Assembly (NCBI RefSeq): GCF_000688295.1
Contig: NZ_JHZF01000011.1
Location: 124,001-188,000, forward strand
Length of the DNA stretch: 64,000 bases
Direction: 5' to 3'
Source: Pseudooceanicola nanhaiensis DSM 18065
GTDB taxonomy: Bacteria > Pseudomonadota > Alphaproteobacteria > Rhodobacterales > Rhodobacteraceae
Below are positions 1 through 9,141 of the stretch, in pieces. The stretch's first letter is position 1; each line of letters starts with the position of its first letter. The notes beneath the pieces were generated by a model. That model was not told the DNA's origin. It made no database searches and saw only the letters and a list, made by a program, of their open reading frames with translations. Made by a program: the position numbers and the translations under genes.

Positions 1-654
1 GCGGTGGCGATCACCATCGGCGGACGGATGGGCGGCGGGGTCTTCTCGCCCTCGCTGATGGTGGGCGCGCTCACCGGGCTTGCCTTCGGCCAGATCGCGA
101 CGGGGCTGTTCCCCGAGGTCTCGGGCTCGGTCACGCTCTATGCGCTGGCGGGCATGGGCGGGGTCGCGGCGGCGGTGCTGGGCGCCCCGATCTCGACCAC
201 GATGATCGTCTTCGAACTGACCGGAGACTGGGCGACCGGGCTTGCCGTGCTGGTGACCGTCTCGATCTCGACCGCCATCGGCACCCGGCTGGTCGACCGG
301 AGCTTCTTCCTGACCCAGCTGGAACGGCGCGGCATCCACCTTGCCGCGGGGCCGCAGAAATACCTGCTGTCGATGTTCCGCGCCTCCTCGGTCATGCGTT
401 CGGCCGGATCCGAGCGGGGCGCACCCGAGGCGCGGTGCTGGGAGATGATCGAGGCCGGGACCTACCTCGATGCCGCGGCCACGCTGGAGACCGCGATGCC
501 CGTCTTCGACCGCTCGGGCGAGCCCTTCCTGCCGGTCGTCGGCCTGCAGGGCCCGGGAAAGCCGCCCGAGCTTCTGGGCGCGGTGTTCCTTGTCGACGCG
601 CTGAAGGTCTACAACGGCGCGCTTGCGGCCACCGCGGCCGAGGAACATTCCTGA
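1..654 (+). CDS. ClC-family chloride channel/transporter, C-terminal part (5' truncated)
   Basis: The reading frame is open from the first base, so the true start lies outside the window. The visible 217 residues begin inside the membrane domain, with the ClC selectivity-filter type motif GGRMGGGVFSPSL, followed by GALTG, a further hydrophobic helix pair and the conserved FELTGDW stretch. The last ~100 residues are soluble and may be a weak regulatory (CBS-like) tail. ClC proteins move chloride, often in exchange for protons, across the inner membrane. Family assignment is secure. Whether it is a channel or an antiporter cannot be told without the upstream gating residues. It is followed at 115 bases by an unrelated gene on the same strand. 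Confidence 0.9.
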   Translation, partial: AVAITIGGRMGGGVFSPSLMVGALTGLAFGQIATGLFPEVSGSVTLYALAGMGGVAAAVLGAPISTTMIVFELTGDWATGLAVLVTVSISTAIGTRLVDRSFFLTQLERRGIHLAAGPQKYLLSMFRASSVMRSAGSERGAPEARCWEMIEAGTYLDAAATLETAMPVFDRSGEPFLPVVGLQGPGKPPELLGAVFLVDALKVYNGALAATAAEEHS

Positions 655-768
655 CCCCCGGTGCCGGGAAGGCGCGCCGCGGGCGCAGGGGCGCCGCCGC
701 GATTGGCAGGGCGGACCGGCGCGGCTAGGCTGGCCGGCGACGCGACAGCCCGGAGCGCCGGAGGCGGC

Positions 769-1914
769 ATGAGCGACGAGACACCCGATCCGAACGATCC
801 CGCCGGCCAGCCCCTTCCCGGGGGCGGCTGGTCCGAAGCGCTGCTGGAGCTGTCCGGCGCGCTGGTCGTGCCGCCCGTCGAAAGTGCCTTCGTGCAGGAG
901 GCGGGCGTGCTGCATGCCGACGGGCGCTACTGCGCGGAAGGCGCGCTCTGGCGCAAGTGGCGGCCGCTGACCACCGCGCCGGCGGCGCCCACGGGCGATC
1001 TGCAGGACCTCGCCGGGACATGGATCTGGGGCGGCGTGCTCTGGCAGCATTTCGGGCATTTCCTGGCCGAAAGCACCGTGCGGTTCTGGGCGATCCCGCA
1101 GGTGCCCGGGGCGGCGGGCCTCCTCTTCGTTCCGAAGCGTCCCGGGGTGGGCGATCAGGTCGCAGGCTTCCAGCGCGCCTTCGTGGATCAGATGGCACCG
1201 AACATGGAGATCCGCGTGGCCACGGCGCCGGTGCGGGTCGAGCGGCTTGTCGTGCCGGGGCAGGGCTTCGGGCTGGGCCCGATCATCCGCGGCACCCGGG
1301 TCTTCCGCGGCGCGGTGCACGAAAGGTTCGGGGCCGGGATCGCAGCGGAGGGGCCCGGGCGGCTCTATGTCTCGCGCTCGGCGCTCGGCACCGGGCGGGG
1401 CGGGTTGATCGGCGAGAGCCGGCTCGAGGAGTATCTCGCCGCGGAGGGCTACGAGATATTCCACCCCCAGAAACACCCGATGAAGGTGCAGATCGCCCGC
1501 TACAAGGCCGCGCGGCAGGTGATCGGGGCCGAAGGCTCGGCGCTGCACCTGTTCGCCATGCTCGCCCGCCCGCACCAGCAGGTGGCCGTGATCCTGCGGC
1601 GCCGTTCGAGCGCGTCGAACTTCATCGAACAGCACATCGAGAGCTTCGGGGGACGGGCGCCGCACGCCGTGCAGGCGCTGCGCCGGATCTGGATGCCGGA
1701 GGGCACCACCGCCAAGCGCATGGGGCTGGGCGAGATCGACTTCCCGCAGGTCGAGGCCGAGCTCGCGGCCGCGGGCTTCGTTTCGGGCCGGGCCGGCTGG
1801 CGCGACATGACCGACGCGGAGGTCATGGCCCTGATCGGCCGCCGCGCGCAGAAGATGACGCCGCAGCTCACCCGCTCTCGCCGCCAGCGCCGCGCCGCGG
1901 CCTCAGTCGAGTAG
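769..1914 (+). CDS. Glycosyltransferase family 61-like (DUF563-type) protein
   Basis: The protein has 381 residues when started at ATG 769, which has a GGAGG ribosome site a few bases upstream. An in-frame start at 661 would add a low-complexity Arg/Ala leader and is less likely. The segment WGGVLWQHFGHFLAES near residue 85 and the later EGSALHLFAML segment resemble the conserved blocks of GT61-type glycosyltransferases common in Rhodobacteraceae, which transfer sugars to polysaccharide or lipid acceptors. There is no signal peptide or membrane helix, so it is probably cytoplasmic. Its last 12 bases overlap the convergent oxidoreductase gene. The family call rests on motif resemblance only; donor and acceptor are unknown. 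Confidence 0.6.
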   Translation: MSDETPDPNDPAGQPLPGGGWSEALLELSGALVVPPVESAFVQEAGVLHADGRYCAEGALWRKWRPLTTAPAAPTGDLQDLAGTWIWGGVLWQHFGHFLAESTVRFWAIPQVPGAAGLLFVPKRPGVGDQVAGFQRAFVDQMAPNMEIRVATAPVRVERLVVPGQGFGLGPIIRGTRVFRGAVHERFGAGIAAEGPGRLYVSRSALGTGRGGLIGESRLEEYLAAEGYEIFHPQKHPMKVQIARYKAARQVIGAEGSALHLFAMLARPHQQVAVILRRRSSASNFIEQHIESFGGRAPHAVQALRRIWMPEGTTAKRMGLGEIDFPQVEAELAAAGFVSGRAGWRDMTDAEVMALIGRRAQKMTPQLTRSRRQRRAAASVE

Positions 1915-2937
1915 GCCCGCGATCCGCTCCGCGATGACCGGGGCCAGCGCGACGCCGGGGTGCCCGCAGGCGAGGTAGAGCCCCTCGATCCCCCCGGCCG
2001 GCTCGGCAAGGCAGCCGGAGGCGGTGCGCGGCATCGGCCGCGCGGCGATCCCGGCGCTGGCGATCCGCCAGTTGCGCAGGTCGGGGAACCAGCGCTGCGC
2101 CACCGCCATCTTCTCGGCCGCCAGCGCGTCGAGCTCGCGCTCCGACTCGGGCCGCCACGTGGCCGCGACAAGGAAATGATCCGCCCGCCGGTCCTTGCGG
2201 ATCTCGAGCCCCGGGCCGGAGAGCGCCAGAGTCGGCGCGGGCCCCTCGGCATAGAGCGTGATGAGCGCGGATGGCGAGCTGCCGATCTCGGGCGCCGTGA
2301 CGCCGCCGGGCAGGAGCCGCGCGATGCCGGTCCCCGTGGCAAGGACGACGACCTCGGCGGGCAGAACCGTCTCGGCGGTCCGGAGGCCGGTGACGCGCCC
2401 GTTCGCGGTTTCGATCCCCAGCACCGAATGGCCGTAGAGCAGCGATGCGCCATGTTCGCCCGCGTCCTGCGCCAGCCGGGCGGCGGCGAGGCCGGGGCGC
2501 AGGAAGATGTCGCGCGGGGCATGGGCGGCGAGCGGGGGCACCTCGTCCAGATGCGGGGCAAGGCGGGCGATGTCCGCGGCATCCAGCGCCTCGACCTCGA
2601 TCCCGAGCGCGCGGCGCTCGGCGATCATCGCGGCGGTCTCGGACTCGCTCTCCTGCCACGCGATCGCGCCCTCGCCGCTGACGAAGAGCTTGCCGTCGAG
2701 CGCGTCGTTCAGCACGTCGTAACCGGCGCGGCCTTCGGCGCGCACCGCCGCCGCCTCGGGCGAGGGCGCGCGGCGGCCGGCGATCTGCGTCAGCCAGCCG
2801 AAGGAGCGCCCCGAGACGCCCTGTCCCGCGCTCATCGCCGCGTCGATCAGCGTGATCTCGTGCCGCCCCTCGCGGGCGAGACGATGCGCCAGCACCGCGC
2901 CGACGATACCCGCGCCGACGATCGCGACGCGGGCCAT
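1903..2937 (-). CDS. FAD-dependent oxidoreductase of the D-amino-acid oxidase/glycine oxidase (DAO) family
   Basis: This 344-residue protein begins with a textbook dinucleotide-binding fold: a hydrophobic strand, then GAGIVG at residues 8-13, and an acidic residue closing the second strand (LIDA, about residue 30). The rest follows the DAO plan, with a substrate-binding beta domain in the middle and a C-terminal segment (CGHPGVALAP) that closes over the flavin. Enzymes of this family oxidise amines or amino acids with release of hydrogen peroxide or transfer of electrons. The substrate cannot be read from the sequence. It lies 27 bases downstream of the DUF427 gene on the same strand, so the two may share a transcript. 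Confidence 0.85.
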   Translation of the reverse strand: MARVAIVGAGIVGAVLAHRLAREGRHEITLIDAAMSAGQGVSGRSFGWLTQIAGRRAPSPEAAAVRAEGRAGYDVLNDALDGKLFVSGEGAIAWQESESETAAMIAERRALGIEVEALDAADIARLAPHLDEVPPLAAHAPRDIFLRPGLAAARLAQDAGEHGASLLYGHSVLGIETANGRVTGLRTAETVLPAEVVVLATGTGIARLLPGGVTAPEIGSSPSALITLYAEGPAPTLALSGPGLEIRKDRRADHFLVAATWRPESERELDALAAEKMAVAQRWFPDLRNWRIASAGIAARPMPRTASGCLAEPAGGIEGLYLACGHPGVALAPVIAERIAGLLD

Positions 2938-2964
2938 GTCAGGAAAGGCCCCGCGCCGGCATGG

Positions 2965-3306
2965 TCAGACCCGCTCCACGGTCACGCTGTCGGAGGCGTA
3001 GAAGGCGAGGTGATCCTTGATCCGCTCGGCCTCGGGCAGGGGGGATTCATAGCTCCAGGCGGCGTTGGTGAGCTCGGAGCTCTTGGTGACGATGGAATAA
3101 TAGCTGGCGTCGCCCTTCTTCGGGCAATGGGTGGCATGGTCGGTCCGGTCGAGGAAGGCCATCGCGACGTCCTCGCGCGGGAAGTAGATGACGAAGGGAT
3201 AATCGCCCTCGCTCAGTTCCAGCGCGTCGCGGCTTTCGGCGAGCACGGCGCCGCCGGCGCGCACGGTCCAGGTTCCCTCGGCCTTGCGTATCCTGATGTC
3301 GCTCAT
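2965..3306 (-). CDS. DUF427 domain-containing protein
   Basis: A small cytoplasmic protein of 113 residues. The frame is open further upstream to 3507, but that extension is Arg/Ser rich and overlaps the neighbouring aminopeptidase gene. The methionine at 3306 (MSDIRIRKAEG) gives the usual family length. Diagnostic DUF427 features are the YPFVIYFPREDV segment, the HCPKKGDASYYSI segment and the aromatic AWSYESP block. DUF427 proteins fold as small beta barrels, and their biochemical role is not established. The gene sits between an M24 aminopeptidase and an FAD oxidoreductase, all on the minus strand. Confidence 0.85.
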   Translation of the reverse strand: MSDIRIRKAEGTWTVRAGGAVLAESRDALELSEGDYPFVIYFPREDVAMAFLDRTDHATHCPKKGDASYYSIVTKSSELTNAAWSYESPLPEAERIKDHLAFYASDSVTVERV

Positions 3307-3424
3307 TTCCTGTGCCCTCCCCTCGGCGTCTCCAAGGCGTCGTGCCTTGTCGGTGTAACAGGCGTATGTCGTGATGGTCGGCCCCCCGCAGGACGCGGCG
3401 GCGCTTGCCGGTGCGCCGATCGCG

Positions 3425-5224
3425 TCAGATCGGCTCGGTGACGCGATGCAACCACATCGCGGTGGCTTCGTCCAGACGCGGCGCAACTTTGTTGCGGACC
3501 TGCGCATGGTAGTCGTTGATCCAGCTCCGCTCGGCCTCGGTCAGCAGGGCGGGCTCGATCAGCCGGGTCTCGATGGGCACCCAGGTCAGGGTCTCGAATT
3601 CCAGCATCTCGCGGTCGTCCGCGCCTGCAAGCTCTGCGGCCGGCTGCACGACGATGAGGTTCTCGATCCGGATGCCGAAGGCGCCTTCGCGGTAATAGCC
3701 GGGTTCGTTCGACAGGATCATCCCTTCCTGCAGCGGCACCCCCGAGATGCGGCTCAGCCGCTGCGGGCCCTCGTGCACGCAGAGATAGGTGCCCACGCCG
3801 TGCCCGGTGCCGTGGTCGTAATCGAGCCCGGCCTCCCAGAGCGGGCGCCGCGCGAAGGCGTCGAGGTGCATCCCCGCGAGCCCCTTCGGAAAGCGCAGGC
3901 GCGAGATCGCGATCATGCCCTGCAACACGCGGGTATAGCAGGCCTTTTCCTCGGCCCCCGCGTCGCCCACCACGAGGGTGCGGGTGATGTCGGTGGTGCC
4001 GTCGAAATACTGCCCGCCCGAGTCGAGCACGATCAGGTCGCCCTCCTGGACCGCCCGGTTGGAGGCTTCACTCACCCGGTAATGCGGCAGCGCGCCGTTC
4101 GGGCCCGAACCGCAGATCGTGTCGAACGAGATGTCGAGCAGCGAATTCGTCTCGGCCCGGAAGCCTTCCAGCGCCGTGACGATGTCGATCTCGCGCATCC
4201 CGGCCTTCTCGGCCGCCTCGTACCACGCCAGCAGGCGGCACATGGCGGCGGCATCGCGCAGGTGCGCCTCGCGGGTGCCCGCGATCTCGGCCTCGGACTT
4301 GCAGGCCTTGGGCAGGATGCAGGGGTCGGAGCCCGTCGCGGTCTCGACCCCGCCCTCGGCCAGTTCGGCCTGCACCCAGACCGGGCAGGACCCGGTGTCG
4401 ATCCGCACGGGACCCGAGAGGCGGCGCAGCAGCGGGCCGAATTCCTCGACGCCATGCAGCCGGACCCCGGTGCCGAGGTGATCGCGCAGCGCCGCGCCGA
4501 TCTTGCCGGGGGCGGCCAGCAGGTCGACCGAGGCATCGTCATGCAGCACGGCGAAGCAATGCGGCACCGGGTTGCGCGGGATGTCCGCGCCGCGGATGTT
4601 CAGAAGCCACGCGATGCTGTCGGGCAGGGTGATGACCGCCGCCCGGTGCCCGGCGTCCGAGAGCTTCGCGGCGAGCCGCGCGCGCTTCTCGCCATGGGCC
4701 TCGCCCGCGAATTCGATGGGGTAGGGGGATATCTCCCCCATGGGCGGGGCGGGCTGGTCGTCCCAGACCCGGTCGACGAGGTTGTCGCAGGCGACCAGCT
4801 CGATCCCGGTGCCGTCCAGCGCCGTCCGCAGCGCCTCGACCTCGGAGACGGCGTGCAGCCACGGGTCGAACCCGACCCTGCCCCGCCCGAGCTTGTCCTT
4901 CAGCCAGTCGCCCGGCTTGACCTCGGGCCAGTTGACCGGCGTGTAGGCAGAGAGGTCCACCTGTTCCTTGACCTGCACCCGGTAGCGGCCGTCGACGAAG
5001 ACGCCCGCCACGTCCTTCAGCGCGATGGCGAAGCCGGCCGAGCCGGTGAACCCCGTCAGCCAGGCCAGCCGGGCGTCGTGATCGGCGACGTATTCGCCCT
5101 GATGGGGATCCGCACGGGGGATCATGAACCCGTCCAGCCCCTCTGCCGTCATCGCCTCGCGCAGCGCGGCGAGCCGGGCGGCGCCCTTGTCGGTTTCGGA
5201 GGCGGTCTCGAAGGTCTGGAACAT
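3425..5224 (-). CDS. pepP: Xaa-Pro aminopeptidase (metallopeptidase family M24B)
   Basis: 599 residues, typical of the long, three-domain cytosolic form related to eukaryotic XPNPEP1 rather than the ~440-residue enterobacterial PepP. Two creatinase-like N-terminal domains (about 1-150 and 160-310) precede the pita-bread catalytic domain. All five metal ligands are visible: D401 (LDSGGQY), D412 (GTTDITRT), H475 (GTGHGVG), E507 (LSNEPGYY) and E521 (IRIENL). The enzyme removes an N-terminal residue when proline is second, helping recycle peptides. There is no signal peptide. The gene symbol is used in the broad family sense. The 297 bases upstream to cobT hold its promoter but no clear element. 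Confidence 0.93.
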   Translation of the reverse strand: MFQTFETASETDKGAARLAALREAMTAEGLDGFMIPRADPHQGEYVADHDARLAWLTGFTGSAGFAIALKDVAGVFVDGRYRVQVKEQVDLSAYTPVNWPEVKPGDWLKDKLGRGRVGFDPWLHAVSEVEALRTALDGTGIELVACDNLVDRVWDDQPAPPMGEISPYPIEFAGEAHGEKRARLAAKLSDAGHRAAVITLPDSIAWLLNIRGADIPRNPVPHCFAVLHDDASVDLLAAPGKIGAALRDHLGTGVRLHGVEEFGPLLRRLSGPVRIDTGSCPVWVQAELAEGGVETATGSDPCILPKACKSEAEIAGTREAHLRDAAAMCRLLAWYEAAEKAGMREIDIVTALEGFRAETNSLLDISFDTICGSGPNGALPHYRVSEASNRAVQEGDLIVLDSGGQYFDGTTDITRTLVVGDAGAEEKACYTRVLQGMIAISRLRFPKGLAGMHLDAFARRPLWEAGLDYDHGTGHGVGTYLCVHEGPQRLSRISGVPLQEGMILSNEPGYYREGAFGIRIENLIVVQPAAELAGADDREMLEFETLTWVPIETRLIEPALLTEAERSWINDYHAQVRNKVAPRLDEATAMWLHRVTEPI

Positions 5225-5388
5225 GTGCAGGCTCTCGGCTGTGGGGATGGGCGCAAGGGACCAGCATATCGGCCTGGGCGCAAGGGGGCGTGAGGGAAGG
5301 GCAGGGCGCGCGCCCCGGGCGTCGCCGGTGCGACGTCAGTGCCGCCTCGGGCGGGGCATCACGGCGATCGGCCCGGGCGATGAAGGCC

Positions 5389-5410
5389 GGGGCCCGCGTG
5401 TTCGGGCCCC
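5389..5410. repeat. GC-rich stem-loop in the pepP-cobT intergenic region
   Basis: An 8-base perfect inverted repeat (GGGGCCCG / CGGGCCCC) with a 6-base loop lies in the 297-base gap between the pepP start and the cobT stop. Neither side has a T-run, so it is not a classical intrinsic terminator, although it could mark the 3' end of the cobT message. I see no gene in the rest of this gap (5225-5521); the small open frames there look like chance products of high GC. Confidence 0.4.
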
Positions 5411-5521
5411 CGAGCCACGGAGCCGGCCCGCGCATCCGGCCGGGCGTTCAGCGTGGCGGGACGGGACGATCGCGGCGCAGGCGTTCGATGCGGCAATGCC
5501 AGCCGGACGGCTGCGCCCGGC

Positions 5522-7399
5522 TCAGGACGCCTTGCGGATCCCCGCGAAACGGGCGCGGGCCCGGGGGTCGGCGTCGAAGAGCGCGGCGAGCTGTTCGGTC
5601 ATCGCACCGGCCAGCTGCTCCACGTCGGTGATCGTCACCGCGCGGTCGTAGTAGCGGGTCACGTCGTGGCCGATGCCGATGGCCAGCAGCTCCACCGCCT
5701 TGCGCTTCTCGACCATGGAGATCACGTCGCGCAGGTGCTTCTCGAGGTAGTTCGCCGGGTTGACCGAAAGGGTCGAGTCGTCCACCGGCGCCCCGTCCGA
5801 GATCACCATCAGGATCTTGCGCGCCTCGCGGCGGCCGATCATCCGCTTGTGCGCCCATTCGAGCGCCTCGCCGTCGATGTTCTCCTTCAGGAGGCCTTCC
5901 TTCATCATCAGCCCGAGGTTCGGGCGCGCCCGGCGCCAGGGCGCGTCGGCGGACTTGTAGACGATGTGGCGCAGGTCGTTCAGGCGACCGGGCTGCTGCG
6001 GGCGGCCGTCGGCCAGCCATTTCTCGCGGCTCTGCCCGCCCTTCCAGGCGCGGGTGGTGAAGCCGAGGATCTCGACCTTCACGCTGCACCGCTCCAGGGT
6101 CCGCGCCAGCACGTCGGCACAGATCGCGGCGATCGAGATCGGGCGGCCCCGCATCGAGCCCGAGTTGTCGAGGAGGAGCGTCACGACCGTGTCGCGGAAC
6201 TCCATGTCCTTCTCGACCTTGAACGACAGCGGCGTCGTCGGGTTCGCCACGACCCGTGCGAGGCGGCCCGCGTCGAGCACGCCTTCTTCCTTGTCGAATT
6301 CCCAGGACCGGTTCTGCTGCGCCTGCAGGCGGCGTTGCAGCTTGTTCGCCAGCCGTCCGACCGCGCCCTTGAGCGGTTCGAGCTGCTGGTCGAGATAGGC
6401 GCGCAGGCGCTCCAGCTCGACCGGGTCGGCGAGGTCCTCGGCATTCACCTCCTCGTCGTTCTCGGCGGAATAGACGAGGTAGTTCGGATCGGCCTCGGAG
6501 GCGGGCGGCGGCGGCGGCGGCTCGAGCGGCGCCTCGCCGTCGGGCATCTCGGTTTCCTCGCCCATCTCCTCGTCGGCCATGTCGTCCATCGAGACCTGCG
6601 CCTCGGTCGGGTCCTGCTGTTCGTCCTGGGACTGCTCGGGGCTGGCCTCCGCGTCCTCGTCCTCCTGCTCGTCATTGCCGGTGGAGTCGGGCTGGTCCTC
6701 TTCCTCACCGTCCTCGGTGGCCTCGTCCGGGGCCTCCTCGTCCGAGCCGTCGGGGTCCTCGCCCAGCTGGTCGCCGTAGCCCAGCTCGTCGATGATCTGC
6801 CGGGCGAAGCGGGCGAATTCACGCTGGTCGGCCAGCTTGTCGTTCAGGTCTTCCAGCGTGGTGCCGGCCTGGGATTCGATGAACCCGCGCCACAGCTCCA
6901 TGACGTTCTGCGCGCCCTCGGGCATCTCGCGGCCCGTGGCGAGGTGGCGGACGAGGTAGCCCGCCGCCACCGGCAGGGGCGCGTCGGCGGCCTGCTTGAT
7001 CTGTTCATAGCCCATCCGCCGCGCCTCGGCGCCGATCTTGGCGTCGATGTTCTTGGCGGTGCCGGGCATGTCGCGCGCGCCCATGGCCTCGCAGCGGGCG
7101 GTCTCCATCGCCTCGTAAAGCTCGCGCGCCATCTCGCCCGGGGGGGAATATTTCGCGTGGGTCTTCGCGTCGTGGTAGCGGTGGTGCAGCGCCAGCGCGT
7201 CGGCGGTGCCGCGCGCCATCAGCACCTCTTCCTTCGACATCCGGCGGCTCACCTGCGGCAGGCGCACCGTGTCGGCGGTCTTGCCCGAGGGATCGACCGA
7301 ATAGGTCACGTTCAGCTCGGGGTCATGCGCCATGACCTTGGTGGCCTCGGCCAGGGCCTTCTTGAACGGATCGGCGGGATTGTCGCTGGACTTGCTCAT
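5522..7399 (-). CDS. cobT: Aerobic cobaltochelatase subunit CobT
   Basis: 625 residues with the start at 7399 ([19 protein letters not shown]), the usual CobT N terminus; the frame runs 25 codons further but that part overlaps the HxlR gene. The middle (about residues 205-310) is a strongly acidic Asp/Glu/Gln linker ending in a proline run. The C-terminal half is a von Willebrand A domain with the metal-ion-dependent adhesion site DNSGSM near residue 412. CobT works with the AAA+ protein CobS and the large CobN subunit to insert cobalt into hydrogenobyrinic acid a,c-diamide in aerobic B12 synthesis. CobS is encoded 4 kb away; CobN is not in the window. Confidence 0.96.
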   Translation of the reverse strand: MSKSSDNPADPFKKALAEATKVMAHDPELNVTYSVDPSGKTADTVRLPQVSRRMSKEEVLMARGTADALALHHRYHDAKTHAKYSPPGEMARELYEAMETARCEAMGARDMPGTAKNIDAKIGAEARRMGYEQIKQAADAPLPVAAGYLVRHLATGREMPEGAQNVMELWRGFIESQAGTTLEDLNDKLADQREFARFARQIIDELGYGDQLGEDPDGSDEEAPDEATEDGEEEDQPDSTGNDEQEDEDAEASPEQSQDEQQDPTEAQVSMDDMADEEMGEETEMPDGEAPLEPPPPPPASEADPNYLVYSAENDEEVNAEDLADPVELERLRAYLDQQLEPLKGAVGRLANKLQRRLQAQQNRSWEFDKEEGVLDAGRLARVVANPTTPLSFKVEKDMEFRDTVVTLLLDNSGSMRGRPISIAAICADVLARTLERCSVKVEILGFTTRAWKGGQSREKWLADGRPQQPGRLNDLRHIVYKSADAPWRRARPNLGLMMKEGLLKENIDGEALEWAHKRMIGRREARKILMVISDGAPVDDSTLSVNPANYLEKHLRDVISMVEKRKAVELLAIGIGHDVTRYYDRAVTITDVEQLAGAMTEQLAALFDADPRARARFAGIRKAS

Positions 7400-7470
7400 G
7401 CGTTTGGTAAAGCACTCCCCAGTGTCATCGGCAAGAGGGGTTCGCCGGGTCCAGCTGTCGCCGAGCCCGC

Positions 7471-7920
7471 TCACCCGTTCTCCCGGGCATCATAGGCGGC
7501 GCGGGCCGCGCTGATCTCGTCCATGTTCGTCACCGTCCAGCAGGCGAGGTGGCTGATCGGCACCAGGAGGTCGCGGCCCAGCCCGGTCAGCGCGTATTCC
7601 ACCTGCGGCGGGCGCGAGGGCGTGACCGTGCGGCTGACGAAGCCGTCCCGCTCGAGGTTGCGCAGGGTCGAGGTCAGCATCTTCTGCGAGATGTTCCCGA
7701 TCCCGCGGCGCAGCTCGTTGAACCGCATCGAGTTCTCGCCGAGGTAGGAGACGACCAGCACGGTCCACTTGTCCCCGATCCGGCTGAGCAGGTCGGAGAC
7801 GGCGGTGCAGCTGCCCTCGGGGCCATGGAAACGCTTGACGCTTTCCTCGCAGGGAGAGGCCTCTGTGTGCACCCGCGCAACCGGTGTGCGGTGAGTGAGG
7901 GCGGAATCGAACGGTTTCAA
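7471..7920 (-). CDS. HxlR-family winged-helix transcriptional regulator
   Basis: 149 residues. The core from about residue 38 shows the HxlR pattern: a lone cysteine ([17 protein letters not shown]) just ahead of the first helix, then [20 protein letters not shown] as the recognition helix region and [13 protein letters not shown] as the wing and dimer part. Family members such as YodB and HypR use that cysteine to sense quinones, aldehydes or oxidants and repress a neighbouring reductase. Here the gene is divergent from an FMN reductase, 82 bases between starts, which fits that logic. The N-terminal 35 residues are atypical, so a downstream start is possible. Confidence 0.88.
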   Translation of the reverse strand: MKPFDSALTHRTPVARVHTEASPCEESVKRFHGPEGSCTAVSDLLSRIGDKWTVLVVSYLGENSMRFNELRRGIGNISQKMLTSTLRNLERDGFVSRTVTPSRPPQVEYALTGLGRDLLVPISHLACWTVTNMDEISAARAAYDARENG

Positions 7921-7963
7921 AAAGGTGCCTCCTTGCGACTCGTGGCGGGTTCCATTTTATCCG

Positions 7964-7982
7964 TGGTTACCAAAAGAAACCA
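7964..7982. promoter_or_regulatory. Candidate HxlR operator between divergent regulator and FMN reductase genes
   Basis: The 82-base divergent intergenic region contains an imperfect inverted repeat TGGTTAC-N5-GAAACCA (outer five bases of each arm perfect) lying 20 bases ahead of the reductase start. The position and size suit a dimeric winged-helix repressor controlling both genes. This is inference from symmetry and location; no binding motif of this exact regulator is known to me. Confidence 0.4.
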
Positions 7983-8002
7983 TCCCTTCCGGAGATTGTG
8001 AC

Positions 8003-8605
8003 ATGACCACCAAACCCCGCATCGCCGTCATCGTCGGCACCACCCGCCCGACCCGCTGGGGCGTGAAGCCCGCCGAGTGGATCAAGGGCAAGATCGAACA
8101 GGACGGCCGCATGAGCGCGGATATCCTCGACATCGCCTCCTACGACCTGCCGTTCTTCGATGAGCCCGCCTCCAATCGCTGGATGCCGTCGCAGAACCCT
8201 CAGGCCGTGAAATGGCAGCGGGATCTCGACCAGTACGACGGATTTGTGTTCGTCGTCGCGGAATACAACCACTCGATCTCCGGCGCGCTGAAGAATGCCT
8301 TCGACCAGGCCTTCAACGAATGGAACCGCAAGCCCGCCGCCGTGGTCGGCTATGGTGGCGTCGGCGCGGCGCGCGCGGTCGAGCATCTGCGCGCTATCGC
8401 GGTCGAAGTGCACATGGTGAACGTGCCGAGCGCGGTGCATATCGCCGGGGGCGAATTCGTCCGGGTCCACCCGCTGGGTGGCGTCGAGGACGACATCAGC
8501 GCGATCGAGGACAAGCTGAACACCAATGCGATGATCGACGATCTCTACTGGTGGACCGACGCGCTGAAGACCGCCCGCGCCGCAACCCGCGCCGAAGCGG
8601 CCTGA
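8003..8605 (+). CDS. NAD(P)H-dependent FMN reductase (flavodoxin-like fold)
   Basis: 200 residues starting at ATG 8003 with GGAGA upstream. The N-terminal strand-loop AVIVGTTRPTRWG matches the phosphate-binding loop of NADPH-dependent FMN reductase/azoreductase-type flavoproteins. It is followed by YDLPFFDEP, the conserved VFVVAEYNHSISGALKNAFD active-site block (residues about 75-98), and KPAAVVGYGGVGAARA. Such cytoplasmic enzymes reduce quinones, azo compounds or free flavin. Its divergent HxlR neighbour suggests induction by an electrophile or quinone. The substrate itself is not readable. Confidence 0.9.
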   Translation: MTTKPRIAVIVGTTRPTRWGVKPAEWIKGKIEQDGRMSADILDIASYDLPFFDEPASNRWMPSQNPQAVKWQRDLDQYDGFVFVVAEYNHSISGALKNAFDQAFNEWNRKPAAVVGYGGVGAARAVEHLRAIAVEVHMVNVPSAVHIAGGEFVRVHPLGGVEDDISAIEDKLNTNAMIDDLYWWTDALKTARAATRAEAA

Positions 8606-8823
8606 GCCCTTCCGTCAGTCTCCGGTCAGCAGCGCCTCGCTGCATGACCGGGGGCGGGCGTGACGCCGGGTTTCCGCCCGCAGCGCGCGCCCTTCGTCGG
8701 TGACACGGGCGGTGCGGGCGAGGCGGACGCGACCTCCGTCCAGCCGCCGGCCTGCCGGCGTTCAGCATGGGCGGTGTCCAGCCCGCTGTCGCGTGCATCG
8801 GCCAGGGCGGTCGTAACGAGCCC

Positions 8824-9141
8824 CTATTCCAGTTTCCGGCATTCCATCGCGAGCCGATCGAAGAGCATGACGCTCTCCGGGTCTCCGATGACATAGGCTT
8901 CGGCGAGCAGCTGCATGTCGCGGCGCAGCTGCGCGATCACGGCCTTGCCTCCCGCACCGGCCATCTTCTCGAACCGCCGGGCGAGCGCCTCGGAATTCTC
9001 GGTCTCGCTCAGGTAGCCGGGTATCACCTTGCCCGCGTCGACGACGCCGAACCAGAGGGCGGCGCAGCGGCCGGCGTCCTCGGAAGAGGCGGTCGCGGGC
9101 AGGGTGCTGGCGAGTATCAGGACAAGAGCAGCGAAAGACAG
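8824..9141 (-). CDS. Small putative exported protein (start uncertain)
   Basis: The reliable part is about 105-120 residues: a hydrophobic segment (SFAALVLILASTLPATASS) that looks like a signal peptide, then a mature region CAALWFGVVDAGKVIPG...REFEK-like helices ending MLFDRLAMECRKLE. No ATG, GTG or TTG lies in frame near the signal peptide. The only close candidate is CTG at 9141; the next is a GTG at 9363, which would give an unlikely Arg-rich leader. The first codons therefore overlap or abut the end of the upstream secreted-protein gene, suggesting translational coupling. Function unknown. A sequencing error or frameshift at the start cannot be excluded. Confidence 0.55.
   Translation of the reverse strand: MSFAALVLILASTLPATASSEDAGRCAALWFGVVDAGKVIPGYLSETENSEALARRFEKMAGAGGKAVIAQLRRDMQLLAEAYVIGDPESVMLFDRLAMECRKLE

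Noticed and set aside
661-768. Upstream in-frame extension of the GT61-like gene
   Set aside because: Low-complexity Arg/Ala leader without ribosome site; ATG 769 has GGAGG and fits better.
5290-5631. Open frames in the pepP-cobT gap
   Set aside because: Arg/Gly-rich chance frames with no ribosome site or homology cues.
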